From Maribellus maritimus (lineage in GTDB: Bacteria; Bacteroidota; Bacteroidia; Bacteroidales; Prolixibacteraceae): a stretch of 64,000 bases of DNA. Of this stretch, positions 1-9,603 are shown one piece after another. The notes under the pieces are model-generated. The model was not told where the DNA came from, searched no databases, and saw nothing but the letters and a program-made list of their open reading frames with translations. Location: the NCBI RefSeq assembly GCF_022267315.1, contig NZ_JAIKLE010000009.1, positions 124,001 to 188,000 on the forward strand. Reading direction: 5' to 3'. Each line of letters opens with the position of its first letter. Position 1 is the stretch's first letter. Both the position numbers and the translations under genes were made by a program.

Positions 1-1887
1 AAAAGCGAATATCGCGAACGCAGAAATCACTATGCATTTTATACTGTAAACAAAAAGATCGACGGGTTTGATACCGATCGGGAATCATTTGTAGGATTAT
101 ATAATTCTTATGCCGATCCGGATGTAGTTCGTGAAGGCAGATCAAAAAATACAGTGGCCCACGGATGGTCGCCCGTTGCTTCTCATATGCTTGAAATTGA
201 ATTGAATCCGGGAGAAGAAAAAGACCTCATTTTTATTTTGGGGTACATAGAAAACAAAGATGAAGAGAAATGGGAATCAAAAAAAATAATCAACAAAACA
301 AAAGCGAAACAACTTATTTCTGAATTAAATACTCCTGAACAAATTGAAAAAGAGCTATATAAACTAAGCGAATATTGGACCAAATTACTTTCCAATTTCC
401 AGGTAAAGAGCCATGATAAAAAAATGGATCGTATGGTTAATCTCTGGAACCAGTATCAGAATATGGTAACCTTTAACATGTCTCGTTCCGCGTCGTATTT
501 TGAATCGGGAATTGGCCGTGGAATGGGATTCCGCGATTCGAACCAGGATTTAATCGGCTTTGTGCATCTAATACCTGAAAAAGCTCGCGAACGAATTTTA
601 GATTTAGCTGCCACGCAGTTGGAAGATGGTGGCGCTTATCACCAGTACCAGCCACTTACAAAAAAAGGAAATTCCGATATTGGCGGGAATTTTAATGACG
701 ATCCACTTTGGCTGATTCTTTCAACTACTTTATACATCAAGGAAACCGGCGATTTTTCCATTCTAAAAGAAATGGTCGCTTACAATAACGATGAAAGTAA
801 AGCACAACCGCTGCTCGACCATTTAAATCGCTCTTTTTTTCATGTAACAAATAACCTGGGACCGCATGGTTTGCCGTTAATTGGTCGTGCAGACTGGAAC
901 GACTGTCTAAACCTGAACTGTTTTTCAAACAACCCCGATGAATCGTTTCAAACTACAGAAAATAAAACAAACGGTGTCGCCGAGTCGGTGATGATTGCCG
1001 GAATGTTTGTACTTTACGGTAAAGATTATGCTCAATTATTAAAACAACTGGATAAAACTGTTGAGGCAGAGTTTGTGTTCCGGGAGGTAGAAAAAATGAA
1101 TCAGGCCATCGCCCTGCGCGGATGGGATGGTGAATGGTTTTTAAGAGCTTATGATTTTTATGGTAAAAAAATAGGAAGCACCGAAAATAGAGAAGGAAAG
1201 ATTTTTATAGAATCAAACGGATTCTGCACTATGGCGGCAGTAGGAAAAGAAAAAGGCTGGCCGGAAAAAGCACTTGATTCCGTAAAAAAATATCTTGATT
1301 GCGAATACGGAATTGTATTGAATAATCCTCCCTATTCAGAATATGATCTGAGCAAAGGAGAAATTACCAGTTACCCGGAAGGATATAAAGAAAATGCCGG
1401 AATTTTCTGTCACAATAATCCGTGGATTATAATTGGCGAAACCGAAGCCGGCAATGGAGACCAGGCTTTTGAATATTACCGGAAAATTTGCCCGTCCTAT
1501 TTGGAGGAGATTAGTGATTTACATCGTACAGAACCTTATGTTTATTCGCAAATGATTGCAGGTAAAGATGCGTGGAAACCCGGCGAAGCAAAAAATTCGT
1601 GGCTCACCGGAACTGCAGCCTGGAACTTTTTTGCCATCTCACAACATATCCTCGGAATTCAACCTGATTATGACGGACTCGTGATAAACCCGTGTATTCC
1701 CAGAAAATGGGATAGTTTTTCGATACAGCGAAAATTCAGAGGAACCACGTACAATATAAAAGTCTCAAATCCTTTACATCTTTCAAAAGGCGTAGCGGAA
1801 ATTTTCGTTGACGGGAAACCAATCGAAGGAAACAAAATTCCGTTACAATCGGAAAGTAGTTGCGAAGTGCTAGTAGCATTAGGATAA
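1..1887 (+). CDS. GH94 family glycoside phosphorylase (cellobiose phosphorylase-like), 3' part
   Basis: The reading frame is open from base 1, so the true start lies left of the window; a GTG at 154 is internal and not a believable start. The visible 628 residues are the C-terminal half to two thirds of a glycosyltransferase-36/GH94 protein. The (alpha/alpha)6 catalytic domain shows a [11 protein letters not shown] motif at about 886-912. The Asp of this DWND signature is the general acid in characterised GH94 phosphorylases. The downstream [11 protein letters not shown], [15 protein letters not shown] and [21 protein letters not shown] segments and the closing beta-sandwich are also typical of the family. 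GH94 enzymes split cellobiose, cellodextrin or related beta-glucosides with phosphate. The exact substrate cannot be read from this fragment. No signal peptide can be judged because the N-terminus is missing. Confidence 0.88.
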   Translation, partial: KSEYRERRNHYAFYTVNKKIDGFDTDRESFVGLYNSYADPDVVREGRSKNTVAHGWSPVASHMLEIELNPGEEKDLIFILGYIENKDEEKWESKKIINKTKAKQLISELNTPEQIEKELYKLSEYWTKLLSNFQVKSHDKKMDRMVNLWNQYQNMVTFNMSRSASYFESGIGRGMGFRDSNQDLIGFVHLIPEKARERILDLAATQLEDGGAYHQYQPLTKKGNSDIGGNFNDDPLWLILSTTLYIKETGDFSILKEMVAYNNDESKAQPLLDHLNRSFFHVTNNLGPHGLPLIGRADWNDCLNLNCFSNNPDESFQTTENKTNGVAESVMIAGMFVLYGKDYAQLLKQLDKTVEAEFVFREVEKMNQAIALRGWDGEWFLRAYDFYGKKIGSTENREGKIFIESNGFCTMAAVGKEKGWPEKALDSVKKYLDCEYGIVLNNPPYSEYDLSKGEITSYPEGYKENAGIFCHNNPWIIIGETEAGNGDQAFEYYRKICPSYLEEISDLHRTEPYVYSQMIAGKDAWKPGEAKNSWLTGTAAWNFFAISQHILGIQPDYDGLVINPCIPRKWDSFSIQRKFRGTTYNIKVSNPLHLSKGVAEIFVDGKPIEGNKIPLQSESSCEVLVALG

Positions 1888-1979
1888 ATCTGGTATTATT
1901 TTTTCCGCTGCTCATAACACTTTGTACGGCGGGAATTAAAAAATCCGCTCCTTCAAACAATTTATTTATCAATAAAAAG

Positions 1980-2008
1980 TTGATAATAAAATCGGATTAT
2001 TAGTTTTG
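1980..2008 (+). promoter_or_regulatory. Candidate Bacteroidota promoter for the TonB receptor
   Basis: TAGTTTTG at 2001-2008 matches the Bacteroidota -7 element TAnnTTTG exactly. TTG at 1980-1982 lies 18 bases upstream as a possible -33 element. The -7 box ends only 8 bases before the ATG at 2017, so a transcript from it would have almost no leader. Chance matches are common in AT-rich DNA. Confidence 0.35.
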
Positions 2009-2016
2009 TGTCCATA

Positions 2017-4431
2017 ATGAATGTCAGACTACTTTTTCTCTTATTATTTATTGTCTCGCTGCAAATTAAAGTACTGGGACAAAGCAATAATGCAACTTTA
2101 AAGGGGACGATAACGGATGAAACCGGCATCCCTCTCGACATGGTAAACATTGCCCTGAAAGATTATCCTATTGGAACAAGTTCAAACCGAAAAGGAGAAT
2201 TTTTATTGCGGATTCCGGCGCAAAAAGAGATAGTAGTTGTATACTCATCGATTGGATATGTGCCTGTTTTAGACACGATTCTTGCTGACATTGAAGAAGA
2301 CGTTTTCAGGGAAATATCGATGAAAATTCTAAATCAGCAGCTGGGAGAAATAACAGTTCAGGAGCAGCGCCGAAATTCAGGAAACGTTACCCGTCTGGAT
2401 CCCAAATTTGCCTCCATTCTTCCCGACGCCTCAACTGGTGCAGTTGAAGCACTAATTAAAACATTACCCGGCGTTTCAACAAATAATGAATTGAGCTCGC
2501 AATACACCGTTCGCGGTGGAAATTTCGATGAAAATCTGGTATATGTTAACGATGTGGAAATTTACCGTCCTTTTCTGATTCGTTCAGGCCAACAGGAAGG
2601 AATGAGTTTTATTAACAGTGATTTGGTTTCAACAATTAGTTTTTCTGCCGGAGGATTTGATGCAAAATATGGCGATAAAATGTCGTCGGTATTGGATATA
2701 AAATACCGCAAACCAAGCGAATTCAGAGGTTCTGCTTCGGCGAGCCTTCTTGGAGCCTCGGCACATTTTGAAGATGTTGCATTAAAGGGAAGATTAGCAC
2801 ATATTTCAGGAATTCGCTACAAAACAAATCGTTATTTACTCGGAAGTCTGGATGAGCAGGGCGAATACGATCCAAATTTTATCGACTTTCAAACTTATAT
2901 CACTTACCAGTTTTCTGAAAAATTTGATGTTTCCTTTCTGGGGAACGTAGCTCAAAATGAATACAAATTTATTCCGCAAACCCGTGAAACAACTTTTGGC
3001 ACCTGGACAACACCTTTAAATACAAAAGTTTATTTTGACGGACAGGAGATTGATGACTTTCAAACTTATCTTGGTGCAGTAACGGCAAACTATCATCCAA
3101 ATCGAAACCTGAATCTGAAACTGATTGCTTCAGCTTATTATGCAACAGAGGAAGAAACCTACGACATTACAGGTCAATACTATTTAAACGAACTGGAAAG
3201 AAATATGTCATCAGAGGAATTTGGCGACAGCGTTCTGAACCTCGGTGTCGGAACATTTATCAATCACGCACGTAATTATCTTGATGCAACTGTTTACAGC
3301 TTATCGCACCGGGGAGCGTACAATTCGGAAAAGCACCTGTTAAACTGGGGAATAAAATATCAGCATGAACAGATTGATAATAAAATAAACGAGTGGATTT
3401 ACCGGGATTCAACCGGTTATTCAATTCCGTATTCCGATACAGAAGTCAGTTTATTTTACTCACTAAACAGCAAAAGCAACACAAACTCTAACCGTTTGAC
3501 CGGCTTTATTCAAGACACATACAGTTTACCTGTTTCCAGCGGAGATTTGTACCTCACCGGAGGAATTCGTTTTCATTACTGGGATTTTAACGATGAAATA
3601 TTACTCAGCCCGCGTGCAACAATACGCTACTACCCTGATTGGGAAAATAAAATTTCTTTTAGTTTATCCACGGGATTTTATCACCAGTCGCCTTTTTTTA
3701 AAGAACTGTTAAATACCGATGGCAATATAAATTATGCACAAAAGGCACAGCGCTCATTCCAGCTTGTAGCCGGAACCGATTATATTTTTAACGCCTGGGA
3801 CCGACCATTTCGTTTCACTGCCGAGGCTTATTACAAAGATTTATACCGTTTAGTTCCTTATCAAATCGAGAACGTTCGGATACGGTATCTGGGAGAACAG
3901 GAAGCGAAAGGTTATGCAACCGGTTTGGATATGAAGATTAATGGCGAATTTGTAAGCGGGGTTCAATCGTGGGCTAGTTTATCCATCATGTCGACAAAAG
4001 AAGATATTAAAAATGATGGTCATGGATATATTCCCCGTCCCACCGACCAATGGGTGAATTTCAGCCTGTTTTTTCAAGATTATCTACCGGGAAATCCCTC
4101 TTATAAAATGCAGCTCTCCGGGTTTTACGGAGCGCGCTTGCCGGTTGGTCCGCCAAACTCGGAGCGTTATATGGATACATACAGAATGCCGGCTTACAGA
4201 AGAATCGATTTAGGATTTTCAAAGGTGATCATAAGTGCAGCAAATCCGGTTAACAGAAACTTATTCCGGCATATTAACGACATGTGGTTGAGCCTGGAAG
4301 TATTTAACCTGTTAAACATTAACAATACAATTTCGTATTTTTGGGTATCAAGCAATTCCGGCGATCAATATGCCGTACCTAATTATCTTACATCCAGAAA
4401 AATTAATTTAAAACTCACGGTTAAATTTTAA
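2017..4431 (+). CDS. TonB-dependent outer-membrane receptor with CarboxypepD_reg-like N-terminus
   Basis: This is an 804-aa outer-membrane gated channel for ligand uptake powered by TonB. I start it at ATG 2017 rather than the upstream GTG 2008, because ATG gives a normal signal peptide (MNVRLL then a hydrophobic run ending LGQS). Residues about 22-110 form a carboxypeptidase-regulatory-like beta-sandwich (KGTITDETGIPLDMVNIAL). The plug domain follows at about 130-230, with YTVRGGNFDENLVYVNDVEIY and a GGFDAKYGDKMSSVLDI segment. The rest is a 22-strand-type barrel ending in KLTVKF with the terminal Phe used in barrel assembly. No SusD partner gene is next to it, so it is not a canonical SusC/D pair. 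The stop directly abuts the ATG of the PhzF-like gene, which indicates co-transcription. The ligand is unknown. Confidence 0.9.
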   Translation: MNVRLLFLLLFIVSLQIKVLGQSNNATLKGTITDETGIPLDMVNIALKDYPIGTSSNRKGEFLLRIPAQKEIVVVYSSIGYVPVLDTILADIEEDVFREISMKILNQQLGEITVQEQRRNSGNVTRLDPKFASILPDASTGAVEALIKTLPGVSTNNELSSQYTVRGGNFDENLVYVNDVEIYRPFLIRSGQQEGMSFINSDLVSTISFSAGGFDAKYGDKMSSVLDIKYRKPSEFRGSASASLLGASAHFEDVALKGRLAHISGIRYKTNRYLLGSLDEQGEYDPNFIDFQTYITYQFSEKFDVSFLGNVAQNEYKFIPQTRETTFGTWTTPLNTKVYFDGQEIDDFQTYLGAVTANYHPNRNLNLKLIASAYYATEEETYDITGQYYLNELERNMSSEEFGDSVLNLGVGTFINHARNYLDATVYSLSHRGAYNSEKHLLNWGIKYQHEQIDNKINEWIYRDSTGYSIPYSDTEVSLFYSLNSKSNTNSNRLTGFIQDTYSLPVSSGDLYLTGGIRFHYWDFNDEILLSPRATIRYYPDWENKISFSLSTGFYHQSPFFKELLNTDGNINYAQKAQRSFQLVAGTDYIFNAWDRPFRFTAEAYYKDLYRLVPYQIENVRIRYLGEQEAKGYATGLDMKINGEFVSGVQSWASLSIMSTKEDIKNDGHGYIPRPTDQWVNFSLFFQDYLPGNPSYKMQLSGFYGARLPVGPPNSERYMDTYRMPAYRRIDLGFSKVIISAANPVNRNLFRHINDMWLSLEVFNLLNINNTISYFWVSSNSGDQYAVPNYLTSRKINLKLTVKF

Positions 4432-5214
4432 ATGGAACTTACAATTTATAAAGTAGATGCATTTTCAGACCGGCCTTTTTCAGGTAATCCGGCAGCTGTT
4501 GTGCCTCTGGAGAGTTGGCTGCCCGACGAAGTAATGCAAAACATCGCGTTGGAAAATAATCTTTCGGAAACGGCATTTTTTATTCCCGAAAAAAATGATT
4601 TTCATATTCGTTGGTTTACACCTGCCTCCGAAGTAAAACTGTGTGGACACGCTACACTTGCAAGCGCTCACGTATTATTCAAACATTTAAATTATAATAA
4701 ACCTGACATTCGTTTTAATTCGTTAAGCGGAGTTTTAAAGGTAAAAACAAATCATAATATTCTTGTTTTAGATTTCCCGGTTTCGCCAATTTATGAAATT
4801 GAAATACCAGAGAATCTCAAGACTGCATTTAATATTCAGGCCAAAAAATGTTACCGGGGAAGAGATGACATTATGTTGATTTTTGAGAAAGAACGGGACA
4901 TTTATAATCTGGTGCCCGATTTTCAAAAAATTCTTGCTTCCAACACACGGGGAATTATCGCAACAGCCGCATCAATTGATTTTGATTTTGTATCACGCTT
5001 TTTTGCCCCGGCGGTTGGAATAAACGAAGATCCGGTAACAGGGTCTGCTCATACAATGCTTATTCCCTATTGGTCAGAGAAATTAGACAAATTAGAAATG
5101 AGTGCCAGGCAGGTTTCAAAAAGAGGTGGAATTTTACATTGCAAATCGTCTGGTGAAAGGGTTGAAATTGGCGGAAAAGCAACCACTTTCCTAACCGGAA
5201 CAATATTTTTATAA
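4432..5214 (+). CDS. PhzF family isomerase/epimerase-like protein
   Basis: This 260-aa protein belongs to the PhzF/diaminopimelate-epimerase-like fold. Diagnostic segments are the N-terminal YKVDAFSDRPFSGNPAAVV, the NLSETAFF motif with the conserved catalytic Glu at residue 46, the RWFTPASEVKLCGHATLASAH block and the C-terminal NEDPVTGSAH block. Family members catalyse isomerisation by proton transfer on small metabolites; most homologues outside phenazine producers have no known substrate, and no other phenazine gene is here. Its ATG follows the TonB-receptor stop with no gap, so the two are probably translated from one mRNA. The gene converges on the next one with one base between stops. 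It is predicted to be cytoplasmic. Confidence 0.9.
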   Translation: MELTIYKVDAFSDRPFSGNPAAVVPLESWLPDEVMQNIALENNLSETAFFIPEKNDFHIRWFTPASEVKLCGHATLASAHVLFKHLNYNKPDIRFNSLSGVLKVKTNHNILVLDFPVSPIYEIEIPENLKTAFNIQAKKCYRGRDDIMLIFEKERDIYNLVPDFQKILASNTRGIIATAASIDFDFVSRFFAPAVGINEDPVTGSAHTMLIPYWSEKLDKLEMSARQVSKRGGILHCKSSGERVEIGGKATTFLTGTIFL

Positions 5215-5215
5215 A

Positions 5216-6463
5216 TCAGACTTCTTTTATATTGTAAACCATTAAAGCATCGCCGTGCCGAACATACAAACGGCCATCTTCAATAACCGGATGTGCCCAG
5301 TGTTCCATCGTCCCCATTGGAACTTCAAAACGATTTACAATCTCAATTTTTTCAGGATTTGCTTTCATTAATGCAATTTCACCATCTCGTTCCGCGTATC
5401 CATAAAACATTCCATCGGCATAAATAATTGCCCCACCTCCCAAATCTTTATTTTGAACGATCATTTCACCTGTATTCCAGCTCAATACTTGCCAATCGTT
5501 TCGCAAGTAGCCCGAAGCGTAAATACAGGTATCGAGTTTTATTAAACCTCCCATAAAATTTCTCAAACGTTCATTTCTCCACAAAACCTCTGCATCTTTT
5601 CCATCTTCCGAAAGTTGTATCAGAATCATACCCGAAGTATCACCTCGATCGGGAGTAGCTACCAATATCCTGCCATCAGAATAAACCGGAGTGTTTGCAT
5701 GTATTTTATTTCCTTGTGTATGTTCTATCCGCCAGTACATTTCACCTGTGTCAGCGTCAATTCCCATCACCGATTCGGATGTCATACCAACCACCAAACG
5801 CTGATTATTATAATTAATTAAAATCGGAGAATTATAAGTTGCCTGCTCGCCGTTTCCAGTCGAACTCCATATTTTTTCGCCTGTAAAGCGGTTTAATGCC
5901 ACCACATTGTTTTCTTTTCCCCCGGGGATACATATTAAACGGTTTCCATCGATCAAAACCGACTCGGAGTAGCCAAACTGAATAATTGAATCAACCCCCA
6001 AATCATCAACAAAATCAACCGACCACACTTCATCCCCATTTTCTGTATTGAGACAGTACACCTTCCCCATTCCACTTTCAAAATACATTAAATCGTCAAC
6101 AATTGTTGGTGTAGAACGTGGACCATGAAACATCAGGTTATAATCCGGGCCGTATTCTTTTTCCCAAAGCAAATTACCATTTTTATCAAAAGAATATAAT
6201 GTACCGTTTGAATCAATTGTATCTTTCATTCCGCTTACAAAAACATTGTCGCCGGCAATTGCCACACTGGAATGTCCATAGCCGAGTCCTTCAAAAGACC
6301 AAAGTAATTCCGGGCCATTTTCAGGCCATTTTTTTAACAAACCTGTTTCCTGGTATATTCCGTCACGGTTAGGTCCTCGCCATTGTGAAATTTGTGTCTT
6401 CTTCTCGGAACACGCGCTAAATACAAAAACAAATCCGATGATAAAGAAAAAAACTCTGGTCAT
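5216..6463 (-). CDS. PQQ-like beta-propeller lipoprotein
   Basis: This 415-aa protein starts with a lipoprotein signal (hydrophobic stretch, then FSACSEKK, lipidated Cys at residue 18). It is therefore predicted to sit in a membrane facing the periplasm or the outside. The mature part consists of repeated WD/PQQ-like blades such as GNLLWEKEYG, GDEVWSVDF, GEKIWSSTG, GEMYWRIEH and EVLWRNERL. These blades form a propeller of about 6 to 8 blades. The N-terminal SQWRGPNRDGIYQETGLLKKWP segment is typical of the large outer-membrane PQQ-repeat family in Bacteroidota and Planctomycetes. I see no dehydrogenase-specific cofactor-binding Cys-Cys motif, so a scaffold or BamB-like role is as likely as an enzymatic one. 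It diverges from the methyltransferase gene that follows. Confidence 0.82.
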   Translation of the reverse strand: MTRVFFFIIGFVFVFSACSEKKTQISQWRGPNRDGIYQETGLLKKWPENGPELLWSFEGLGYGHSSVAIAGDNVFVSGMKDTIDSNGTLYSFDKNGNLLWEKEYGPDYNLMFHGPRSTPTIVDDLMYFESGMGKVYCLNTENGDEVWSVDFVDDLGVDSIIQFGYSESVLIDGNRLICIPGGKENNVVALNRFTGEKIWSSTGNGEQATYNSPILINYNNQRLVVGMTSESVMGIDADTGEMYWRIEHTQGNKIHANTPVYSDGRILVATPDRGDTSGMILIQLSEDGKDAEVLWRNERLRNFMGGLIKLDTCIYASGYLRNDWQVLSWNTGEMIVQNKDLGGGAIIYADGMFYGYAERDGEIALMKANPEKIEIVNRFEVPMGTMEHWAHPVIEDGRLYVRHGDALMVYNIKEV

Positions 6464-6538
6464 ATTGTTTTGGTTTATTTATTAAATTTATACTGTTGGT
6501 AAATATAAGTATTACTTTCGTTGAAAACATTACATGTT

Positions 6539-7243
6539 ATGAATGACCCTTTTGGATTAGCTATAAATGATTTTTACCGGAAAGGAAAAGCTCCCGATAT
6601 AAAAGTCGACAGCAACTATACAAAGGACGAACACATTTCTGTATCCCATTTTTTCAGGGATGAAAATGAAATGCCGGAAATTGAAAAAGCTGCTTTAAAA
6701 AAATGCAAAGGAAAAGTCCTTGACGTTGGAGCTGCCGCCGGATGTCACTCTTTAGCGCTTCAAAAAAAAGGGTTTAACATTACTGCACTTGACAAATCGG
6801 AGTTGTCAGTTGAGATAATGAAAAAAAGAGGAATTCAAAAGGTTATTTGCTCTGATATTTTTGAATACTCCGGAAATACTTTTGATACTGTTTTGCTGTT
6901 AATGAATGGAACCGGAATCGGCGGAACACTTGAAGGATTAAAAAAACTTTTCCGGCATATAAAAACATTGTTGTCCGAAAACGGACAAATTCTGATCGAC
7001 TCATCGGATATAAAATACCTTTTTGAAGAAGACGACGGTTCGCTTTGGATCGATCTGGCCAGCGATAAGTACTACGGTGAAATGAAGTACAAAGTCAAAT
7101 ATAAAAACGAAACAGATGAATTTAACTGGCTTTTTATCGATTATGATTTATTAAATAAAACGGCACTCAATACCGGATTAAAATGCGAACTGGCTGCATC
7201 GGGCAACCATTTCGATTACCTGGCCAGAATTTCATTGAAATAG
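6539..7243 (+). CDS. Class I SAM-dependent methyltransferase
   Basis: This 234-aa cytoplasmic protein starts at ATG 6539; an in-frame TTG at 6521 would add six residues with no homology value. A Rossmann SAM-binding motif I, VLDVGAAAGCH, lies at about residues 60-70. An acidic end of strand beta2 (ITALDKSE) and the motif-IV-like segment DTVLLLMNGTGIGG follow. The family was recognised from these motifs, but the methyl acceptor cannot be named. The C-terminal half (YYGEMKYKVKY, FNWLFIDYDLL) looks like a substrate lid rather than a second domain. The gene stands alone between a divergent propeller gene and a small ORF. Confidence 0.82.
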   Translation: MNDPFGLAINDFYRKGKAPDIKVDSNYTKDEHISVSHFFRDENEMPEIEKAALKKCKGKVLDVGAAAGCHSLALQKKGFNITALDKSELSVEIMKKRGIQKVICSDIFEYSGNTFDTVLLLMNGTGIGGTLEGLKKLFRHIKTLLSENGQILIDSSDIKYLFEEDDGSLWIDLASDKYYGEMKYKVKYKNETDEFNWLFIDYDLLNKTALNTGLKCELAASGNHFDYLARISLK

Positions 7244-7445
7244 TTTTTTAAAAAACAGCTAGAATCACATAAAAAATCAATCTCTTTTCATAGACCATTT
7301 TGGGGCATTGGCAGAAAAATACGGCTTATTCACAGATAATATTTCCCCATTTACCCTTGTTTCCCTAATTTGGTAAAGAATTTGAAATTCAAAACAAAGC
7401 CTGAAAATTAGTGTAAGGATTTACTTCCACAAAAATGAAAAACAA

Positions 7446-7682
7446 ATGAAAGCAATTATTTTAATCTCCTCCATTTTTTATATTCTTGGTTTAAAAATCG
7501 GGAATAAAATCGACATTGTAAAAAAAGCAAATCCGGTTGAAAAAATTATCACAAATTGTATTACTCCGTCAAAGCCGTCAAAGTCAATCCAGTTTGAACA
7601 AAAGGATATTGAAAAGGCACAACCTGATTCATTAAAAGGTGGAACAACACAACATGAAGACCCGGTTCTTAATGGCAAATAA
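7446..7682 (+). CDS. Small membrane-anchored or secreted protein of unknown function
   Basis: This 78-aa ORF has an N-terminal hydrophobic run (AIILISSIFYILGL) followed by a Lys/Pro-rich hydrophilic tail (ANPVEK, PSKPSKSIQF, GGTTQHEDP). I do not recognise a family. It is short, but a strong hairpin terminator lies 42 bases after its stop, which supports a real short transcript. The ATG follows an AAAAACAA stretch without a Shine-Dalgarno motif, which is usual in this phylum. The alternative is a non-coding stretch with a chance ORF. Confidence 0.4.
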   Translation: MKAIILISSIFYILGLKIGNKIDIVKKANPVEKIITNCITPSKPSKSIQFEQKDIEKAQPDSLKGGTTQHEDPVLNGK

Positions 7683-7723
7683 TATTGAATAACGCTTTCC
7701 GAAAACAAAAGCAAATTTTCGTT

Positions 7724-7758
7724 AACAGGAGACCATATTTTATGGTTTCCTGTTTTTG
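7724..7758 (+). terminator. Intrinsic terminator after the 78-aa gene
   Basis: The stem ACAGGAGACCAT (7725-7736) pairs with ATGGTTTCCTGT (7742-7753), with one G-T wobble and a 5-base loop. It is followed by TTTTG. Confidence 0.75.
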
Positions 7759-7815
7759 TTTTAGTAAATTGGTAGATCAAAAATCAATTTAGTCAACATC
7801 TCATTTATTCGCGAA

Positions 7816-8625
7816 ATGACCTGTAAAATAACATCAAACGACACCGTAATTGAAAGCTGGACACAACTGGTTGACGAAGTATACCACGATGCATGGAAAC
7901 CACAGATGGGAAGATTCAGAAGTGATTACGCATTTCGGGGCTTATCGGACTGCAGCTACCAGCTAAAAAGCAGTTTTTTAAGAAATTGCGGAGAACATCC
8001 TGAGCTCGAATATCACATTCTGAGAAATTTTCGCAAATATGCGCGAACAAGTGAGCCGAGCTTAACAAATACACAACTTCGCTCGCTTGTGTTGGCACAA
8101 CATCACGGATTGCCCACCCGCCTGCTCGATTGGACCTACTCCCCTTTTATTGCCATGCATTTTGCAACATCGAATACTGAACATTACAATATTGACGGAG
8201 TAATTTGGAAAGTGGATTTTGTTAAAGTGAACCGATTAATTCCAGAGCCACTAAAAATCCTTCTTGAGCAGGAAAAATGTAATGCCTTTACAGTTGAAAT
8301 GTTGGAATCAGAATTTTCTAATGTTCAAAAATTCGACGAGGAAATTGGCCACGGAAATGTGCTCTTTTTTGAACCTCCGTCCATTGACGACAGAATCGTA
8401 AATCAATTTGCCCTTTTTTCCATTATGTCAAACCCAATCTCCATTCTCGATGATTGGTTAACAAACCACCCTGAAGTATATCGCAGAATTATTATTCCGG
8501 CAAAATTAAAATGGGAAGTTCGTGACAAACTCGACCAGGCGAACATTACAGAACGTGTATTATTTCCGGGACTGGATGGTTTGGCAAGTTGGCTGAAAAG
8601 ACATTATCAACCAAAAAGTATTTAA
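7816..8625 (+). CDS. FRG domain-containing protein
   Basis: This 269-aa protein is named from the FRG domain. Its signature F-R-G is at residues 40-42 (YAFRGLSDCSYQL), and the second conserved block QHHGLPTRLLDWT is at residues 95-107. A FIAMHFA segment follows directly, as is usual in the family. The biochemical role of FRG domains is not established; they occur singly in many bacteria and phages. There is no signal peptide or membrane segment, so the protein is predicted to be cytoplasmic. It is preceded by a terminator and followed after 56 bases by the oxidoreductase gene, so it may have its own promoter. No toxin-antitoxin partner is visible. Confidence 0.85.
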   Translation: MTCKITSNDTVIESWTQLVDEVYHDAWKPQMGRFRSDYAFRGLSDCSYQLKSSFLRNCGEHPELEYHILRNFRKYARTSEPSLTNTQLRSLVLAQHHGLPTRLLDWTYSPFIAMHFATSNTEHYNIDGVIWKVDFVKVNRLIPEPLKILLEQEKCNAFTVEMLESEFSNVQKFDEEIGHGNVLFFEPPSIDDRIVNQFALFSIMSNPISILDDWLTNHPEVYRRIIIPAKLKWEVRDKLDQANITERVLFPGLDGLASWLKRHYQPKSI

Positions 8626-8681
8626 TTTGTTGATATAGTTGTTACTATCGATTTTTGAAAATAATAACCAACTCAGAAATT

Positions 8682-9602
8682 ATGGAAAAGATAAAAATGA
8701 ATCGCCGAAAATTTGTTGGGGCTTTATCACTCGGAACAGCACATCTTCTATTCTCAAACCCAATATACGCTGGATTTTCACAACTTTCCTCGATGGATCC
8801 GTTGCAAAAAGTGAAACTTGGGAACTCGGGACTGGAAACTACTTTACTCGGCGTTGGAACAGGAGTTCACGCATCAAACAGAACCTCGTATTTAACCCGG
8901 CAGGAAGACGAAAAAAGCCTTGCGCTGCTGAGATATGCGTACGAAAGAGGATTTAGAAATTTTGACTGTGCCGACACTTACGGAACACACGGAATGATGG
9001 CAAAAGTTCTTCCTAAAATGAACAGGGAGGAAATAACAATTACTTCTAAAATCTGGGTTCGTGGAGGTGGAATTCCGGAAACAGAAAGACCTGATGCTGA
9101 TGTGGTTGTTGAACGGTTTAGAAAAGAATTAAATACCGATTATATTGATTTGGTTCAAATTCATTGTATGGTTGATGAAAATTGGACCGAAACACAGAAA
9201 AAACAAATGGATATTCTGGAGAATTTAAAGTCAAAAGGAGTAATTCGCGCACATGGCGTTTCCGTTCACTCGCTGGATGCAATGAAAGATGCATTGGAAA
9301 GTCCTTGGGTTGACGTTATTCACGTCCGGATAAATCCTTACGGAATAGCCATGGATAAACCGGATCCGGAAGAAGTGGTGGAAGTAATCCACAAATTACA
9401 CAAAGCCGGCAAAGGAATTATCGGTATGAAACTGGTTGGTAACGGACAATTGAGGAACGATAGTAAAAAGATTGACAATTCGCTTCGTTTTGTTCTGGGA
9501 CTGGGAAGTGTTGATATGATGATTGTTGGATTTGAAGAAAAAGAGCAAATTGACAATTATCTGGGAAGAGTTGAAAAAGCACTAAAAGAAATGAGAAGTT
9601 AA
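8682..9602 (+). CDS. Aldo/keto reductase with twin-arginine-like N-terminus
   Basis: This is a 306-aa NAD(P)H-dependent carbonyl reductase of the AKR superfamily. With ATG 8682 as start, MNRRKFVGAL near the N-terminus (residues 6-15) plus a hydrophobic stretch resembles a Tat export signal; ATG 8697 is an equally good start, and TTG 8655 is unlikely. The catalytic tetrad is visible: Asp95 and Tyr100 in FDCADTYGTHG, Lys123 in TSKIWV and His161 in LVQIHC. The C-terminal GVSVHS and GIIGMKLVG strands complete the barrel. Exported AKRs of this type are frequent in Bacteroidota, but their substrates are mostly unknown. The pirin gene begins one base after the stop, so the two form an operon. Confidence 0.88.
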   Translation: MEKIKMNRRKFVGALSLGTAHLLFSNPIYAGFSQLSSMDPLQKVKLGNSGLETTLLGVGTGVHASNRTSYLTRQEDEKSLALLRYAYERGFRNFDCADTYGTHGMMAKVLPKMNREEITITSKIWVRGGGIPETERPDADVVVERFRKELNTDYIDLVQIHCMVDENWTETQKKQMDILENLKSKGVIRAHGVSVHSLDAMKDALESPWVDVIHVRINPYGIAMDKPDPEEVVEVIHKLHKAGKGIIGMKLVGNGQLRNDSKKIDNSLRFVLGLGSVDMMIVGFEEKEQIDNYLGRVEKALKEMRS

Positions 9603-9603
9603 C

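Noticed and set aside
1-4431. Polysaccharide utilisation locus with SusC/SusD
   Set aside because: There is a GH94 enzyme and a TonB receptor, but no SusD-like gene or sensor/regulator, and the receptor is not SusC-like.
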